Shown piece by piece: positions 26,345-36,120 of a DNA stretch of 64,000 nt. Made by a program: the position numbers and the translations under genes. The notes under the pieces were generated by a model that saw nothing but the letters and a program-made list of their open reading frames with translations, did not search any database and was not told the DNA's origin. Source of the DNA: CAVSJR01 sp963728285. GTDB taxonomy: Bacteria > Actinomycetota > UBA4738 > HRBIN12. The DNA lies in NCBI GenBank assembly GCA_963728285.1, contig CAVSJR010000005.1, forward strand, positions 434,001-498,000, read 5' to 3'. Position 1 is the first letter of the stretch; every line of letters starts with the position of its first letter.

Positions 26345-27558
26345 CGGCGCGGCGTCATCTCGAGCCGTGCCAGGAGGTCCCGCGCGCGGGCGAGCTCGCG
26401 CACCGACCGAAGCTCCTCGAACGTTCGCACGGCGCCGTCGAGCCGTGCCGAGGCGGCCGCGGCGTCCCCGAGCGCGAGGAGGGCGTCGGCCAGGTCGAGG
26501 TCCGTGCGGGCTCGCTCCCACCGGGCCCCGGCCGAATCGAACCCCGCGCTCGCCACCTCCAGGGGATCGATCGCCGCCGTGGGGTCTCCCCGGGCGAGGG
26601 CCGCGCGGCCCTCCAGGCGGTCGGCGGCGAAGGGAAGCACGAGGACGCCGGACTCCGCGGCGTGGGCCCTCGCCTCCGACGCCGCCTCGGCCGCCTCGTC
26701 CCAGGACCCCTCGGCGGCAACGACCTCGCATCGCGCCTCCAGCGCCTGCCCGCGTCCCTCGAGCCACTTCAGCCGCGCCAGCCACTGGCGGGCCTCCGCG
26801 AACTGGCCTCGCCGGGCCTTGAGCTCCGCGATCCAGGCGGGCCCGGTGACCGAGCGGGTCGTCTGCGCATCGTCGGCGGCCTCGACCACCGCCAGCTGAC
26901 GATCGGACGCCGGGCGCTCGCCGCGGATGTCGTGAACGAGCGCGGCGACGGCGAACGCCCGCAGCTGCGGCCGCGACGGATCGTCGCGCCGATCGCCCAA
27001 CGTGTGCTCGAGGAGGGCGTGCGCCTCCAGCATCTCGTCCCACCGACCGAGCCGGAACAGGGCCATGATCCTCCACACGAGGCAATGCAGCCCGAACTGC
27101 GGTGCGACCGACAACGCGCGCTCGACTCCGAGGTCGGCGCACCGAAGGGCGTCGGCATAGAGCCCGACGTGGAAGCGGCTCCAGGCGGCCACGGCGTAGA
27201 GATCGCCGAGCTCGTCGGGATCGTCCTCGAGCGCCGGCACGAGGCGCATCCGCCGGTCGTCGACGCCGAGCATGTCCCCGTAGCGTCCCTGGGACATCAG
27301 GCAGGCGCTGACCGCATCGAGGGCGCCGGAGGCGAGCGAGGGAAGCCCGAGTCGCAGCGCCATGGCGGCCGCCCGCTCCCCGGCGCTCCGTGCCGCGTCG
27401 ACGGTGGCGTCGTCGGCCTCGTCCTCGAAGAAGGCGAACGGTCGGAAGGCGGACGCGATCAGCAGCTGAACCAGCTCGGCGGAGTCGGCCGTTCCGGCGT
27501 GTGCCAGTCCGATCTCGAGATACCGCTCCACCTCGTCTCGGGACGGAAGGTCGCGCAT
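26248..27558 (-). CDS. TPR-like C-terminal part of the cyclase/AAA protein
   Basis: 436 residues of helical TPR-type repeats (ERAAAMALRLGLPSLASGAL, DELGDLYAVAAWSRFHVGLY, ALFRLGRWDEMLEAHALLEH and others). It opens with MRDLPSRDEVERYLEIGL, which in related proteins is an internal segment. Reading the frame of the upstream gene past its TAG at 27626 gives DSRAIAHLCGRAIALPTRWP, the expected bridge, and one extra base near 27561 joins it to this part. I therefore regard it as the C-terminal third of one protein rather than an independent gene. The last part overlaps the end of gnd; a one-base shift would end it near 26355. Confidence 0.7.
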   Translation of the reverse strand: MRDLPSRDEVERYLEIGLAHAGTADSAELVQLLIASAFRPFAFFEDEADDATVDAARSAGERAAAMALRLGLPSLASGALDAVSACLMSQGRYGDMLGVDDRRMRLVPALEDDPDELGDLYAVAAWSRFHVGLYADALRCADLGVERALSVAPQFGLHCLVWRIMALFRLGRWDEMLEAHALLEHTLGDRRDDPSRPQLRAFAVAALVHDIRGERPASDRQLAVVEAADDAQTTRSVTGPAWIAELKARRGQFAEARQWLARLKWLEGRGQALEARCEVVAAEGSWDEAAEAASEARAHAAESGVLVLPFAADRLEGRAALARGDPTAAIDPLEVASAGFDSAGARWERARTDLDLADALLALGDAAAASARLDGAVRTFEELRSVRELARARDLLARLEMTPRRYPFSAWPPNSRRIADMSLPANSPPPWEENRS

Positions 27559-27625
27559 CGATGCCCGGCCATCGGGTGGGAAGGGCGATCGCTCGACCGC
27601 ACAGGTGCGCGATCGCCCTCGAGTC

Positions 27626-29939
27626 CTAGGGCGCCGAGGCGAGACGCAGGTCGACCGCCTCTCGAAAGGAGTTCCACGCCTCGTCGCCGCGCGCGTCCTG
27701 GTACAGGCCCTCGGCGAGCGCGTCGAGCGCCTGGGAGCGCTCGAGATCGTCCATCGCCAGCTCGAGCGCCCGACGCGCGAGCCGCTGCGACTTGTCGACC
27801 GCCATCGTGTGGACCGTCAGGTCGGCGGCGAAGAGGAGCTCCTCGAACGCCCGCCGGCGGAAGGCGTCGATCTCGCGCTCGCCGCCGCCGTATCCCCGTG
27901 CGGCCAGGTAGGCCTCCTCGTAGTGGTGGGCGAGCAGCTCGACGATCTCGCTGCGCCGGTCGCCGGCGGTCTCCTCGAGCCAGGTCGCGACGCGAGCATG
28001 CGCGGCCGACCGGTCCCTCCGCGGGAGGCTCTCGTAGGCCACGTCGCGCGTGAGGATGTGCTTGAAGATGAACTCCTCCTCGCCGGCCATCGCCGATCCG
28101 AGCCGGGACAGCACGAGGTCGCGGTCCTGCAGCCGGGAGAGGATGTCGGTCAGCTCGGCCGCCTCGCCGTTCAGCAGGCGAGCGACGGGCCCGGTCCAGA
28201 AGACGCGGCCCACGACCGAGGCGGATTGCAGCGTGCGCTTGTCGGGGGAGTCGAGCAGGTCGATCCGGGCCGCCAGCACCGACTGCACGCTGTCGGGGAT
28301 CTCCACGCCCTCGATATCGGCGGTGGCTCGCCAGCGCGACCCCTCACGGACGATGCGGCCCGCGTCGATCAGATGGCGGATGATCTCCTCGAGATAGAAG
28401 GGATTTCCCTCGCCGCGCTCGAGGATCGCCCCGTGCACGGAGTCGGGCAGGTCGTCGATCGACAGGAGCAGTCCGATGAGGCGATTCGAATCGGCCCGGG
28501 AGAGCGGCTCGAGCGAGATGCTGGCGGCGTGCCGCCGCCCGCCGCCCCACGCCGGACGGCGCTCCCGCAGCTCCGGCCTGGAGGGGCAGACGATGAGGAC
28601 GCCTCCCTCCGTCCGATCGGCGACCTCCTCGAGCAGATCGAGGAGCGCGGGATCGGCCCAGTGGATGTCCTCGACGATGATCACCACGGGGCCGCGGAGC
28701 GCGAGGGCGGAGAAGAAGGAGCGCCACGCGCCGTGGATCGCGCTGCGAACGACCCGCGGCTCGAGATCGCGAAGCGGGACCGAGGGATCCTCGACCCCCA
28801 CGGTGTAGGCGAGCGCGGCGGTCGCTCGCACCGGGTCGGGCGCGACCTCCTCGGTCAGCAGCGAGCTCCCGGCGCTCCGGATCTTGGCGAGCGTCGCATC
28901 CGGCGGATCGCTGTCCAGCACGTGCGCGTGGGCCTTGAGGATCTCCGCGAGCGGCCAGTACGTCACGCCGTCCCCGTAGGAGAGGCAGCGGCCGCGCGCC
29001 ACGAACGGCCTCGGACGCTGGGCCTCGACCCACGCGAGGAACTCGGCGACGAGCCGGCTCTTGCCGACGCCGGGGTCGCCGTAGACGGTCACGAGATGCG
29101 GCCGTCGTTCGGCGGAGGATCGCTCGAACAGCGACCGAAGCACGTCGAGCTCCCGGTCCCTGCCGACCATCGGGGCGTGCAGGCCGGGGATGCCACGGTC
29201 GGGCGCGTTGATCTCCTCCTCCACGACGAGCGCCTCGATCGGCTCGGCCTTCCCCTTCAAGACGAGCGGCCCGAGGGAACGGCAGCGGAAGCTCCGGGCG
29301 CTGCGGGCCGTGCGATCCGAGGTCACGATCTGGCCCGGCTCAGCCGCCTGCTCGAGCCGGGCGGCCACGTTGATGGCGTCGCCCGCCACGAGCGCATCTC
29401 CCGGGCGGCGGATCGACGGTCGCGACGGCCTCGCCGGTGTTCACGCCGATGCGGATCTCGAGCTCGATCCCGTGCCGTGCTCGGAGATCGTCGTTGACGC
29501 GGGCGAGCCGTCGCTGCATGCGCATCGCCGCCCGAAGCGCCCGGGACGGATCGTCCTCGTGCGCCTCGGGGGCGCCGAACACCGCCATGACGGCGTCGCC
29601 GGCGAACTTCTCGACGGTGCCGCCCTCCGCCTCGATCTCCTCGCGCATGGCGATGAAGTAGGTGTCCATGATGTCCCTGAGCCGCTCCGGGTCGAGCCGC
29701 TCGCCGAGGCTCGTCGACCCCGTGACGTCGGCGAACAGCGCGGTGACGAGCTTTCGCTCCTGCGCGGGGACGGCCGGCTCGCTCGCCGAGACCGCGGCGC
29801 CGCAGGCGGAACAGAACCGTGCGTCGGGCGGCAGGTCGGCGCCGCAGGTCGCGCACGTCGGGATCAACGACGACCCGCATCGAGCGCAGAACCGGGCGCC
29901 GACGGCGTTCACGTTTCCGCAACTCGGACATGCGCTCAC
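27626..29939 (-). CDS. Zinc-ribbon/class III nucleotidyl cyclase/AAA ATPase protein (N-terminal two thirds; frame break)
   Basis: Large signalling protein. Two zinc ribbons (CPSCGNVNAVGARFCARCG; CATCGADLPPDARFCSACG) occupy residues 4-46. A class III cyclase domain follows (VTALFADVTGSTSLGERLD with the metal Asp; KFAGDAVMAVFGAPEAHEDD; IRIGVNTGEA). One extra C near 29403 breaks the frame before ALVAGDAINVAARLEQA. The AAA module has Walker A YGDPGVGKSRL and Walker B VVIIVEDIHWADPALL. Reading stops at a TAG (27628-27626) where relatives have Glu, then resumes as TPR repeats. The joined protein would be about 1,229 residues. GTG 29939 lies 9 nt behind a minus-strand TAGACT. Confidence 0.8.
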
Positions 29940-30034
29940 GGCACGGGGAGTCTAGCGTCCCGCACCGCATTCCCCTCGAGCCCGCCGGTGATGGAGCCGG
30001 TCGGCGCCGCGCCCGGCGTCGGTTGGGCATCCCG

Positions 30035-30040
30035 TAGACT
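30035..30040 (+). promoter_or_regulatory. -10 element of a leaderless promoter (valS)
   Basis: TAGACT is 6 nt before the valS ATG at 30047. A mirror TAGACT on the minus strand (29954-29949) serves the divergent cyclase gene, so this 107-bp gap carries two leaderless-type promoters. Confidence 0.45.
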
Positions 30041-30046
30041 CCGATC

Positions 30047-32704
30047 ATGGTGGACCAGGCCACGCCGTCCGTCGATCTGCCGCCCCAATACGACCCGCAG
30101 GAGGTCGAGCCCAGGTGGGCGAACGAGTGGGTCGAGCGCGGGTACTTCCATGCCCGCGTGCCGACCGACAAGCCGCCCTTCTGCATCGTCATCCCCCCTC
30201 CCAACGTCACCGGTCGGCTGCACGTGGGCCACGCGCTCGGGCGGACGCTCGAGGACACGCTCACCCGCCGCGCGCGGATGCAGGGCTACGAGACGCTGTG
30301 GCTTCCCGGGACCGACCACGCCGGCATCGCTACGCAGGTCGTCGTCGAGCGCGCGCTCGCGGCGGAGGGCATCGACCGGCACGAGCTCGGCCGCGAGGCG
30401 TTCGTGGAGCGCGTCTGGGCATGGCGGGAGCGCTACGGGGGCGAGATCCTCGGGCAGATGAAGCGGATGGGCGCCTCCCTCGACTGGGATCGCCTGCGCT
30501 TCACCATGGACGAGGGACTCTCGCGCGCGGTCCGGGTCGCGTTCGTGCGCATGTACGAGGACGGGTTGATCTACCGCGGCGAGCGCCTGGTGAACTGGTG
30601 CCCGCGCGACCAGACCGGATTGTCGGACTCCGAGGTGCAGTTCGACGAGGTCGACGGCGAGCTCGTCACGTTCCGCTACCCGCTGGCGGACGGGAGCGGC
30701 GGCATCGAGGTCGCCACCACGCGGCTCGAGACGATGCTCGGGGACACCGGCGTCGCCGTGAACCCCGACGACGAGCGGTACGCCGCGCTCGTCGGCAAGG
30801 CGGTGCGGCATCCGTTCGACGGTCGCGAGCTCCCGATCGTGGCCGACGCCGCGGTCGATCCCGCGTTCGGCACCGGCGCGGTGAAGGTGACCCCGGCGCA
30901 CGATCCGAACGACTTCGAGATCGCGCAGCGGCGCGGCCTGCCGCTGGTCAACATCCTGAACGCCGACGCCTCCCTGAACGACGCCGTCCCCGAGGAGTTC
31001 CGTGGGCTCGACCGCTACGAGGCGCGCGACCGCGTCCGGCGACGGCTCGAGGAGCTCGGGCTGATCGTCTCGGAGGAGCGGCCCTACCGGCACGCCGTCG
31101 GGCACTGCTACCGCTGCCACGCGGAGATCGAGCCGTGGATCTCGGGCCTTCAGTGGTTCGTGTCGGTCGACCGCCTGAAGGGCCCGGCCAAGCAGGCGGC
31201 CCTCGACGGGCGCGTCAGGTTCTGGCCCGCTCGGTGGAGCAAGCAGTTCACGGACTGGATGGACAACCTTCGCGACTGGAACATCAGCCGCCAGCTCTGG
31301 TGGGGCCACCGCATCCCGGCCTGGTACTGCCCGGACGGCCACGTCACGGTGGCCGTGGAGGATCCGCGAGCGTGCGCGACGTGCGGCAGCGAGCGGCTCG
31401 AGCAGGATCCGGACGTGCTCGACACGTGGTTCTCGTCCCAGCTCTGGCCGTTCTCGACGCTCGGATGGCCGGAGCGGACGCCGGAGCTCGAGACGTTCTA
31501 TCCGAATACCGCCCTGGTGACCGGCTACGAGATCCTGTACCTGTGGGTTGCGAGGATGGTGATGGCGGGGCTGTATCTCGTCGGCGACGTGCCCTTCCGC
31601 AACGCCGTGATCCACGGGCTCGTCCGCGACGTGCGGGGCCGGAAGATGAGCAAGTCGCTCGGCAACGTCATCGATCCGATCGAGATCATCGACCGGTACG
31701 GCGCCGACGCGCTTCGGTTCGCGCTGGCCCGCGCCGCGACCGGGAGCCAGCAGGACATCCCGCTGTCCGAGGAGGCCATCGAGGGCGCCCGCCACTTCGC
31801 GAACAAGCTGTGGAACGCGGCGCGATTGGTCTTCCGCGCCTACCGAGGCGGCACCCCCGAGCTCCCGCCTCCCGAGCGCCGGACGTTGGCGGAGCGGTGG
31901 CTGCTGTCCCGGCACGAGGCCTGCCTGGCGCAGGTCGACGCGGCCCTGGACGAGTACCGATTCGCCGACGCGGCGCAGGCCTTGCACCGGTTCGTCTGGA
32001 GCGAGTACTGCGACTGGGGACTGGAGCTCGAGAAGGGCCGGCTCGACGCCGACGACCACGAGCGGGCCGATGCGTCGGGCGTCCTCGCCTGGGTGCTCGA
32101 GCGCACGGTGAAGATGCTTCATCCGATCATGCCCTTCGTCACCGAGGAGATCTGGCAGCGCTTCGGGATCGGCGAGTCGATCGCGATCGCGCCGTGGCCG
32201 CAGGCGCATCCCGACCTCGTGGATCGGGACGCCGAGCGGTCCTTCGGCCTCGTCCAGGACGTCGCGACGGCGGTGCGGCAGTTCCGGGCGCGCCACGGCC
32301 TGTCGCCGAAGGATCCGTTCGAGGTCGCGGTGGAGGTCCCCGCCGGTGACCGGGCGACGATCGAGGCGATCGCGCCGACGCTCGAGCGGCTGCTCGCCGT
32401 CTCGGGCCTTCGAACGATCGAGGCGGCGGCGGGCAAGGTCGCGGGGGAGACCACGATGCCGTTCGCGTGGGGCTCCGTCCGCTTTCCGGCCGGCCTCTAC
32501 GACGAGGGGGAGGAGCGCCGTCGCCTCGCGAAGCGGCGCGACGAGGTCGCCTCCGCCCTCGAGCGGTCGCGGCGCAAGCTGGCCAACGAGGGGTTCCGGT
32601 CGAAGGCCGCCCCCGACATCGTGGCGGCGGAGGAGGGCAAGGCGGCGAGCCTGGAGGCGCAGCTCGCCGCCATCGACGCCGAGCTCGCCGACCACGGCGG
32701 CTGA
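30047..32704 (+). CDS. valS: Valyl-tRNA synthetase
   Basis: Class I aminoacyl-tRNA synthetase charging tRNA-Val. The HIGH-type motif is in PPPNVTGRLHVGHALG (about residue 50) and the KMSKS loop in RKMSKSLGNV. The editing domain (TTRLETMLGDTGVAVNP), the anticodon-binding region (KLWNAARLVFRAY) and the C-terminal valine-specific coiled coil (ALERSRRKLANEGFRSKAAP) are complete. 885 residues with no frame break, notable in this window. folC starts 12 bp downstream, so the two are co-transcribed. Confidence 0.97.
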   Translation: MVDQATPSVDLPPQYDPQEVEPRWANEWVERGYFHARVPTDKPPFCIVIPPPNVTGRLHVGHALGRTLEDTLTRRARMQGYETLWLPGTDHAGIATQVVVERALAAEGIDRHELGREAFVERVWAWRERYGGEILGQMKRMGASLDWDRLRFTMDEGLSRAVRVAFVRMYEDGLIYRGERLVNWCPRDQTGLSDSEVQFDEVDGELVTFRYPLADGSGGIEVATTRLETMLGDTGVAVNPDDERYAALVGKAVRHPFDGRELPIVADAAVDPAFGTGAVKVTPAHDPNDFEIAQRRGLPLVNILNADASLNDAVPEEFRGLDRYEARDRVRRRLEELGLIVSEERPYRHAVGHCYRCHAEIEPWISGLQWFVSVDRLKGPAKQAALDGRVRFWPARWSKQFTDWMDNLRDWNISRQLWWGHRIPAWYCPDGHVTVAVEDPRACATCGSERLEQDPDVLDTWFSSQLWPFSTLGWPERTPELETFYPNTALVTGYEILYLWVARMVMAGLYLVGDVPFRNAVIHGLVRDVRGRKMSKSLGNVIDPIEIIDRYGADALRFALARAATGSQQDIPLSEEAIEGARHFANKLWNAARLVFRAYRGGTPELPPPERRTLAERWLLSRHEACLAQVDAALDEYRFADAAQALHRFVWSEYCDWGLELEKGRLDADDHERADASGVLAWVLERTVKMLHPIMPFVTEEIWQRFGIGESIAIAPWPQAHPDLVDRDAERSFGLVQDVATAVRQFRARHGLSPKDPFEVAVEVPAGDRATIEAIAPTLERLLAVSGLRTIEAAAGKVAGETTMPFAWGSVRFPAGLYDEGEERRRLAKRRDEVASALERSRRKLANEGFRSKAAPDIVAAEEGKAASLEAQLAAIDAELADHGG

Positions 32705-32716
32705 CGGGCCGGGGGG

Positions 32717-33994
32717 ATGCGGTTCGCCGACGCCGTCGCCGATCTCGAGGCGCGCCAGCCCGAGCGGATGGTGCCCGATCTCGCGAGGATCACGGCGGTC
32801 GCGACCCTGCTCGGCGATCCGCAGCTGCTCTATCCGAGCATCCACGTCACGGGCACCAACGGGAAGACCACGACCGCGCGCATCGTGACCTCGCTCGCAT
32901 GCCGCCACGGGATCGGCGCCGGGCTGTACACCTCGCCGCACCTGTTGTCGGTGACCGAACGCTTCGAGGTCTGCGCCACGCCGATCTCGGAGCGAGAGTT
33001 CGCCGACGAGTACGAGCGCCTCATGCCGGTCCTCGAGGAGGTCGACGGGCGGGGCGAGCGGGTGACCTACTTCGAGGTGCTCACCGCGCTCGCCTACGTG
33101 TGGTTCGCCGACAAGCCGGTCGACGCCGGCGTGTTCGAGGTGGGGATGGGCGGCCTGTGGGATGCGACGAACCTCGTGCGCGGGGAGGTCGCGGTCGTCG
33201 GGGAGATCGGGCTCGACCACCCCGAGCTCGGATCCACGCTCGAGGAGGTCGCCGGGGAGAAGGCGGGCATCATCAAGCAGGGCCGGTCCGTCGTCTGCCG
33301 CGAGCAGCCGCCCGAGGCGATGAAGGTGATCCAGGCGCGGTGCGAGGAGATGGAGGCGCGCCTGCTGCTCGAGGGGCGAGACTACGAGGTCGTCGACCGG
33401 CGGCGCGCGATCGGCGGCCAGGCGATGGCGATCCGCGGCCTTCGCGGGACCTACGACGAGCTGTTCCTGCCGCTCTTCGGCGAACACGCCGCGAGGAACG
33501 CCGGCGCGGCGGTCGCGGCCTTCGAGGCGTTCCTGGACCGTCCGCTCGACGAGGGCCTCGTGCGCGAGGCGCTCGCCGAGGTCTCATCCCCCGGCCGGCT
33601 CCAGATCGTGGGGCGCCGGCCGATGGTGGTCCTCGACGGGGCGCACAATCCCGCCGGCGCGCGGGCCCTGGCGGCCGCCCTGGTGGAGGAGTTCGTGTGG
33701 AAACGGCTCCACCTCGTGATCGCCGTCTCCGCCAACAAGGACCTCGGCGGCATCCTCTCGGCGCTGGCGCCGCTCGCCGACCGCGCGTACGCGGCCCGCA
33801 ACGACAGCTCCCGCGCCGGCGAGGCGGAGGCGGTGGAGATCGACCTGGCGCAGCGTGACGTCCCGGTCGAGCGGTTCAACTCCGTGGCGGCCGCGATCGC
33901 TGCGGCGCGAGAGAGCGCCGGCGAGGACGACGCCATCCTCGTGACGGGGTCCCTCTATACTGTCGCGGACGCCCGCCGGGCGCTCGGAACATAG
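32717..33994 (+). CDS. folC: Folylpolyglutamate synthase/dihydrofolate synthase
   Basis: Adds glutamate to dihydropteroate or folates, making and retaining folate cofactors. Mur-ligase fold: P-loop HVTGTNGKTTTARIV at about residue 45, GMGGLWDATNLV, GLDHPELGSTLEEVAGEKAGI with metal ligands, and the C-terminal VVLDGAHNPAGA. 425 residues. GGGGGG precedes the ATG by a few nucleotides, and the gene follows valS by 12 bp. Coupling to valS and ndk is a common actinobacterial order. Confidence 0.95.
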   Translation: MRFADAVADLEARQPERMVPDLARITAVATLLGDPQLLYPSIHVTGTNGKTTTARIVTSLACRHGIGAGLYTSPHLLSVTERFEVCATPISEREFADEYERLMPVLEEVDGRGERVTYFEVLTALAYVWFADKPVDAGVFEVGMGGLWDATNLVRGEVAVVGEIGLDHPELGSTLEEVAGEKAGIIKQGRSVVCREQPPEAMKVIQARCEEMEARLLLEGRDYEVVDRRRAIGGQAMAIRGLRGTYDELFLPLFGEHAARNAGAAVAAFEAFLDRPLDEGLVREALAEVSSPGRLQIVGRRPMVVLDGAHNPAGARALAAALVEEFVWKRLHLVIAVSANKDLGGILSALAPLADRAYAARNDSSRAGEAEAVEIDLAQRDVPVERFNSVAAAIAAARESAGEDDAILVTGSLYTVADARRALGT

Positions 33995-34033
33995 GGCGCC
34001 ACGCCCGACGCCGACCTCGAGAGGAACCGCGGC

Positions 34034-34438
34034 ATGGCAACGGAATCCACCTTGCTCATCGTCAAGCCCGACGGCGTGCGACGCGCCCTCGTCGGCGAGG
34101 TGTTCCGCCGCGTGGAGGCCAAGGGCCTGCGGATCGCCGACCTCCGCATGTTCTCGATCGACGTCGTGCTCGCGCAGGAGCACTACGGGGAGCATCGGGA
34201 GAAGCCGTTCTTCGGCGAGCTGGTGGAGTTCATCACGTCGGGGCCGGTCGTCGCGGCGCGCCTCGAGGGCGAGGGGGCGGTCTCGGCGCTTCGCATGCTG
34301 ATGGGGCCCACGAATCCGATCGAGGCTCCGCCGGGGACCATGCGCGGCGACTACTGCACGATCATCACGGAGAACCTCGTGCACGGCAGCGACTCCGCCG
34401 AGTCGGCCGAGCGCGAGCTGAAGCTGTTCTTCGGCTGA
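34034..34438 (+). CDS. ndk: Nucleoside diphosphate kinase
   Basis: Balances NTP and dNTP pools by phosphate transfer through a phosphohistidine. The active-site His117 lies in ENLVHGSDS; ESTLLIVKPDGVRR opens the protein and GPTNPIEAPPGTMRG binds nucleotide. 134 residues, normal. The segment YCTIIT before the active site replaces the more usual FG-V/I pattern and is a mild divergence. GAGAGGAACC lies upstream of the ATG. Confidence 0.96.
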   Translation: MATESTLLIVKPDGVRRALVGEVFRRVEAKGLRIADLRMFSIDVVLAQEHYGEHREKPFFGELVEFITSGPVVAARLEGEGAVSALRMLMGPTNPIEAPPGTMRGDYCTIITENLVHGSDSAESAERELKLFFG

Positions 34439-34457
34439 GGCGTCCGGGTAGCCGTCG

Positions 34458-36101
34458 ATGTCCGGGCTGAGCGAGGCGTTCGAGCGCATCGGGGCGTTCC
34501 TCGAGCATCGGCTGCCTCACATGCACGCCGCGGGCGCCTCGCTCGCGGTCACCGACGGCGAGGCGATCCTCGGCGTCGTCGTCCGGGGCTTCGCGGACGC
34601 CGCCTCCTCGACGGCGGTTCGCCCCGAGACGCGGTTCGAGATCGGCTCCATCAGCAAGTCGTTCACCGCGATCCTCGCGCTGCAGGAGGCCGAGGCGGGA
34701 CGGCTCGACCTGCATGCCCCCGTGCGAGAGCTGCTGCCGTGGATCGAGCTGCGCGAGCCCTTCGGCACGATCACGCTGCACCATCTGCTCACGCATTCCT
34801 CCGGCCTGCCGATGGGAACGGAGGCGTCCGCCGACGACCGGTTCTCCGCGTGGACGCTGCGGCTCCTCGAGCCCGGCTTCCCGCCCGGCACCCGCTTTCA
34901 CTACTCGAACGACGCCTACAAGGTCGCCGGCCTGATCGTGGAGCGCGCGGCCGGCGCCTCCCTTCCCGAGCTGCTTCGCCGCCGCATCTTCGCCCCGCTC
35001 GGGATGAAGGCGACCGAGGGCGCCATCACGAACGAGACGCGGACCGATCTCGCCACCGGCTATCAGACGCTGTACGACGACCGACCCCCGCAGGAGCGGC
35101 ACCCGCTCGTGCCCGCCCCGTGGATCAACAGCGCGTCGGGCGACGGCTCCATCGTCTCGACCGCGGTGGACATGGCGGCCTACGCGCGCATGCTGCTCTC
35201 GCGCGGCGATGTCCCCCGCGGGACGGCTGATCTCCGAGGAGAGCTTCGAGCTGCTCACGTCGCGGTTCGTCGAGGACGAGGAGAGACGAGTGGCACTACG
35301 GCTACGGGCTCATGGTGGGGGAGCCCGGGGGACGGCCGCGATGGAAGCACTCCGGCGGGATGGTCGGCTTCACGGCCCAGATGACCGTCGACGTGGAATC
35401 CGGGCCTCGGCGTGGTCATGCTGCTGAACGGCTCCGGCGACCGGGCCTCCACGGTCGACTTCGCGATCGATGCGGTCGGGGCGGCGCTCGGCGGCCGGCC
35501 TCTCCCCGAGGTCGGCCCGGAGCCGGATCCGGCGCTGACGCCCAACGCGCCCGACTACGAGGGGATCTATCGCGGCGGCCCGCGGACGATCGAGCTCGCC
35601 GCCGACGCCGGCCGGCTGCGACTTCGAGAGCGTGCGGCCGGGACCGACGTCGTGCTGTCGCCGGAGGAGGACGTCGCCGACGCGTTCCTCGTGCCCGACC
35701 CCGCGTGGGATCGCTTCTGGCTTCGCTTCGGACGGGACGCGGACGGTCGCGTCGCCGAGGCGTTCCACGGCGACGCGTGGTTCGTGGGGGAGGGCCGCGC
35801 GACCTCTGACCCGGGACCGCCCGATCCGCCCGAGGAATGGGCGTCCTTCGTCGGGCACTACCGAACGTACAACCCGTGGATGCCGAGCTTTCGGGTCGTG
35901 CTCCGCAAGGGGCGGCTCGTCCTCACGGCCCCGTGGGAGGACGAGGCGGATCCCGAGCTCGTGCCGCTGCCGGACGGGTCGTTTCGCGTCGGGATCGAGG
36001 AGTGGCGCCCCGACCGCATCCGCTTCGACACGGTCGTAGAGGGCGCGGCGCTTCGCGCGGTGTACAACGAGGCGGCGTGGTACCGCTCGTTCACGCCGTA
36101 G
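34458..36101 (+). CDS. Serine beta-lactamase/esterase-fold hydrolase (three frame breaks)
   Basis: Class C beta-lactamase-like serine hydrolase: SxxK is ISKS in FEIGSISKSFTAILAL, the Tyr motif is HYSNDAYKVAG, and LLTHSSGLP is typical. These enzymes are usually peptidases, esterases or D-aminopeptidases. The reading frame advances by one base three times: near 35218 (RG to RLISEESFELL), near 35285 (to EWHYGYGLMVGEPGG) and near 35402 (to GLGVVMLLNGSGDRA). Removing three extra bases leaves one protein of about 546 residues, including a C-terminal lipocalin-like beta domain (EWASFVGHYRTYNPWMPSF). No signal peptide is evident, so it may be cytoplasmic. Confidence 0.8.
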
Positions 36102-36120
36102 GGAGCGGTCCGGATGGACC

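Noticed and set aside
27582..27619. Perfect 11-bp hairpin that looks like a terminator between the cyclase and TPR parts
   Set aside because: The reading frame of the cyclase protein passes through it (encoding AIAHLCGRAIAL), and GCGATCGC is a common palindrome in GC-rich coding DNA. There is no T-run.
29936..33487. 1,183-codon minus-strand open frame opposite valS and folC
   Set aside because: Antisense shadow of GC-rich genes: Arg/Asp/Val-rich, no domain, and fully covered by two well-supported genes.
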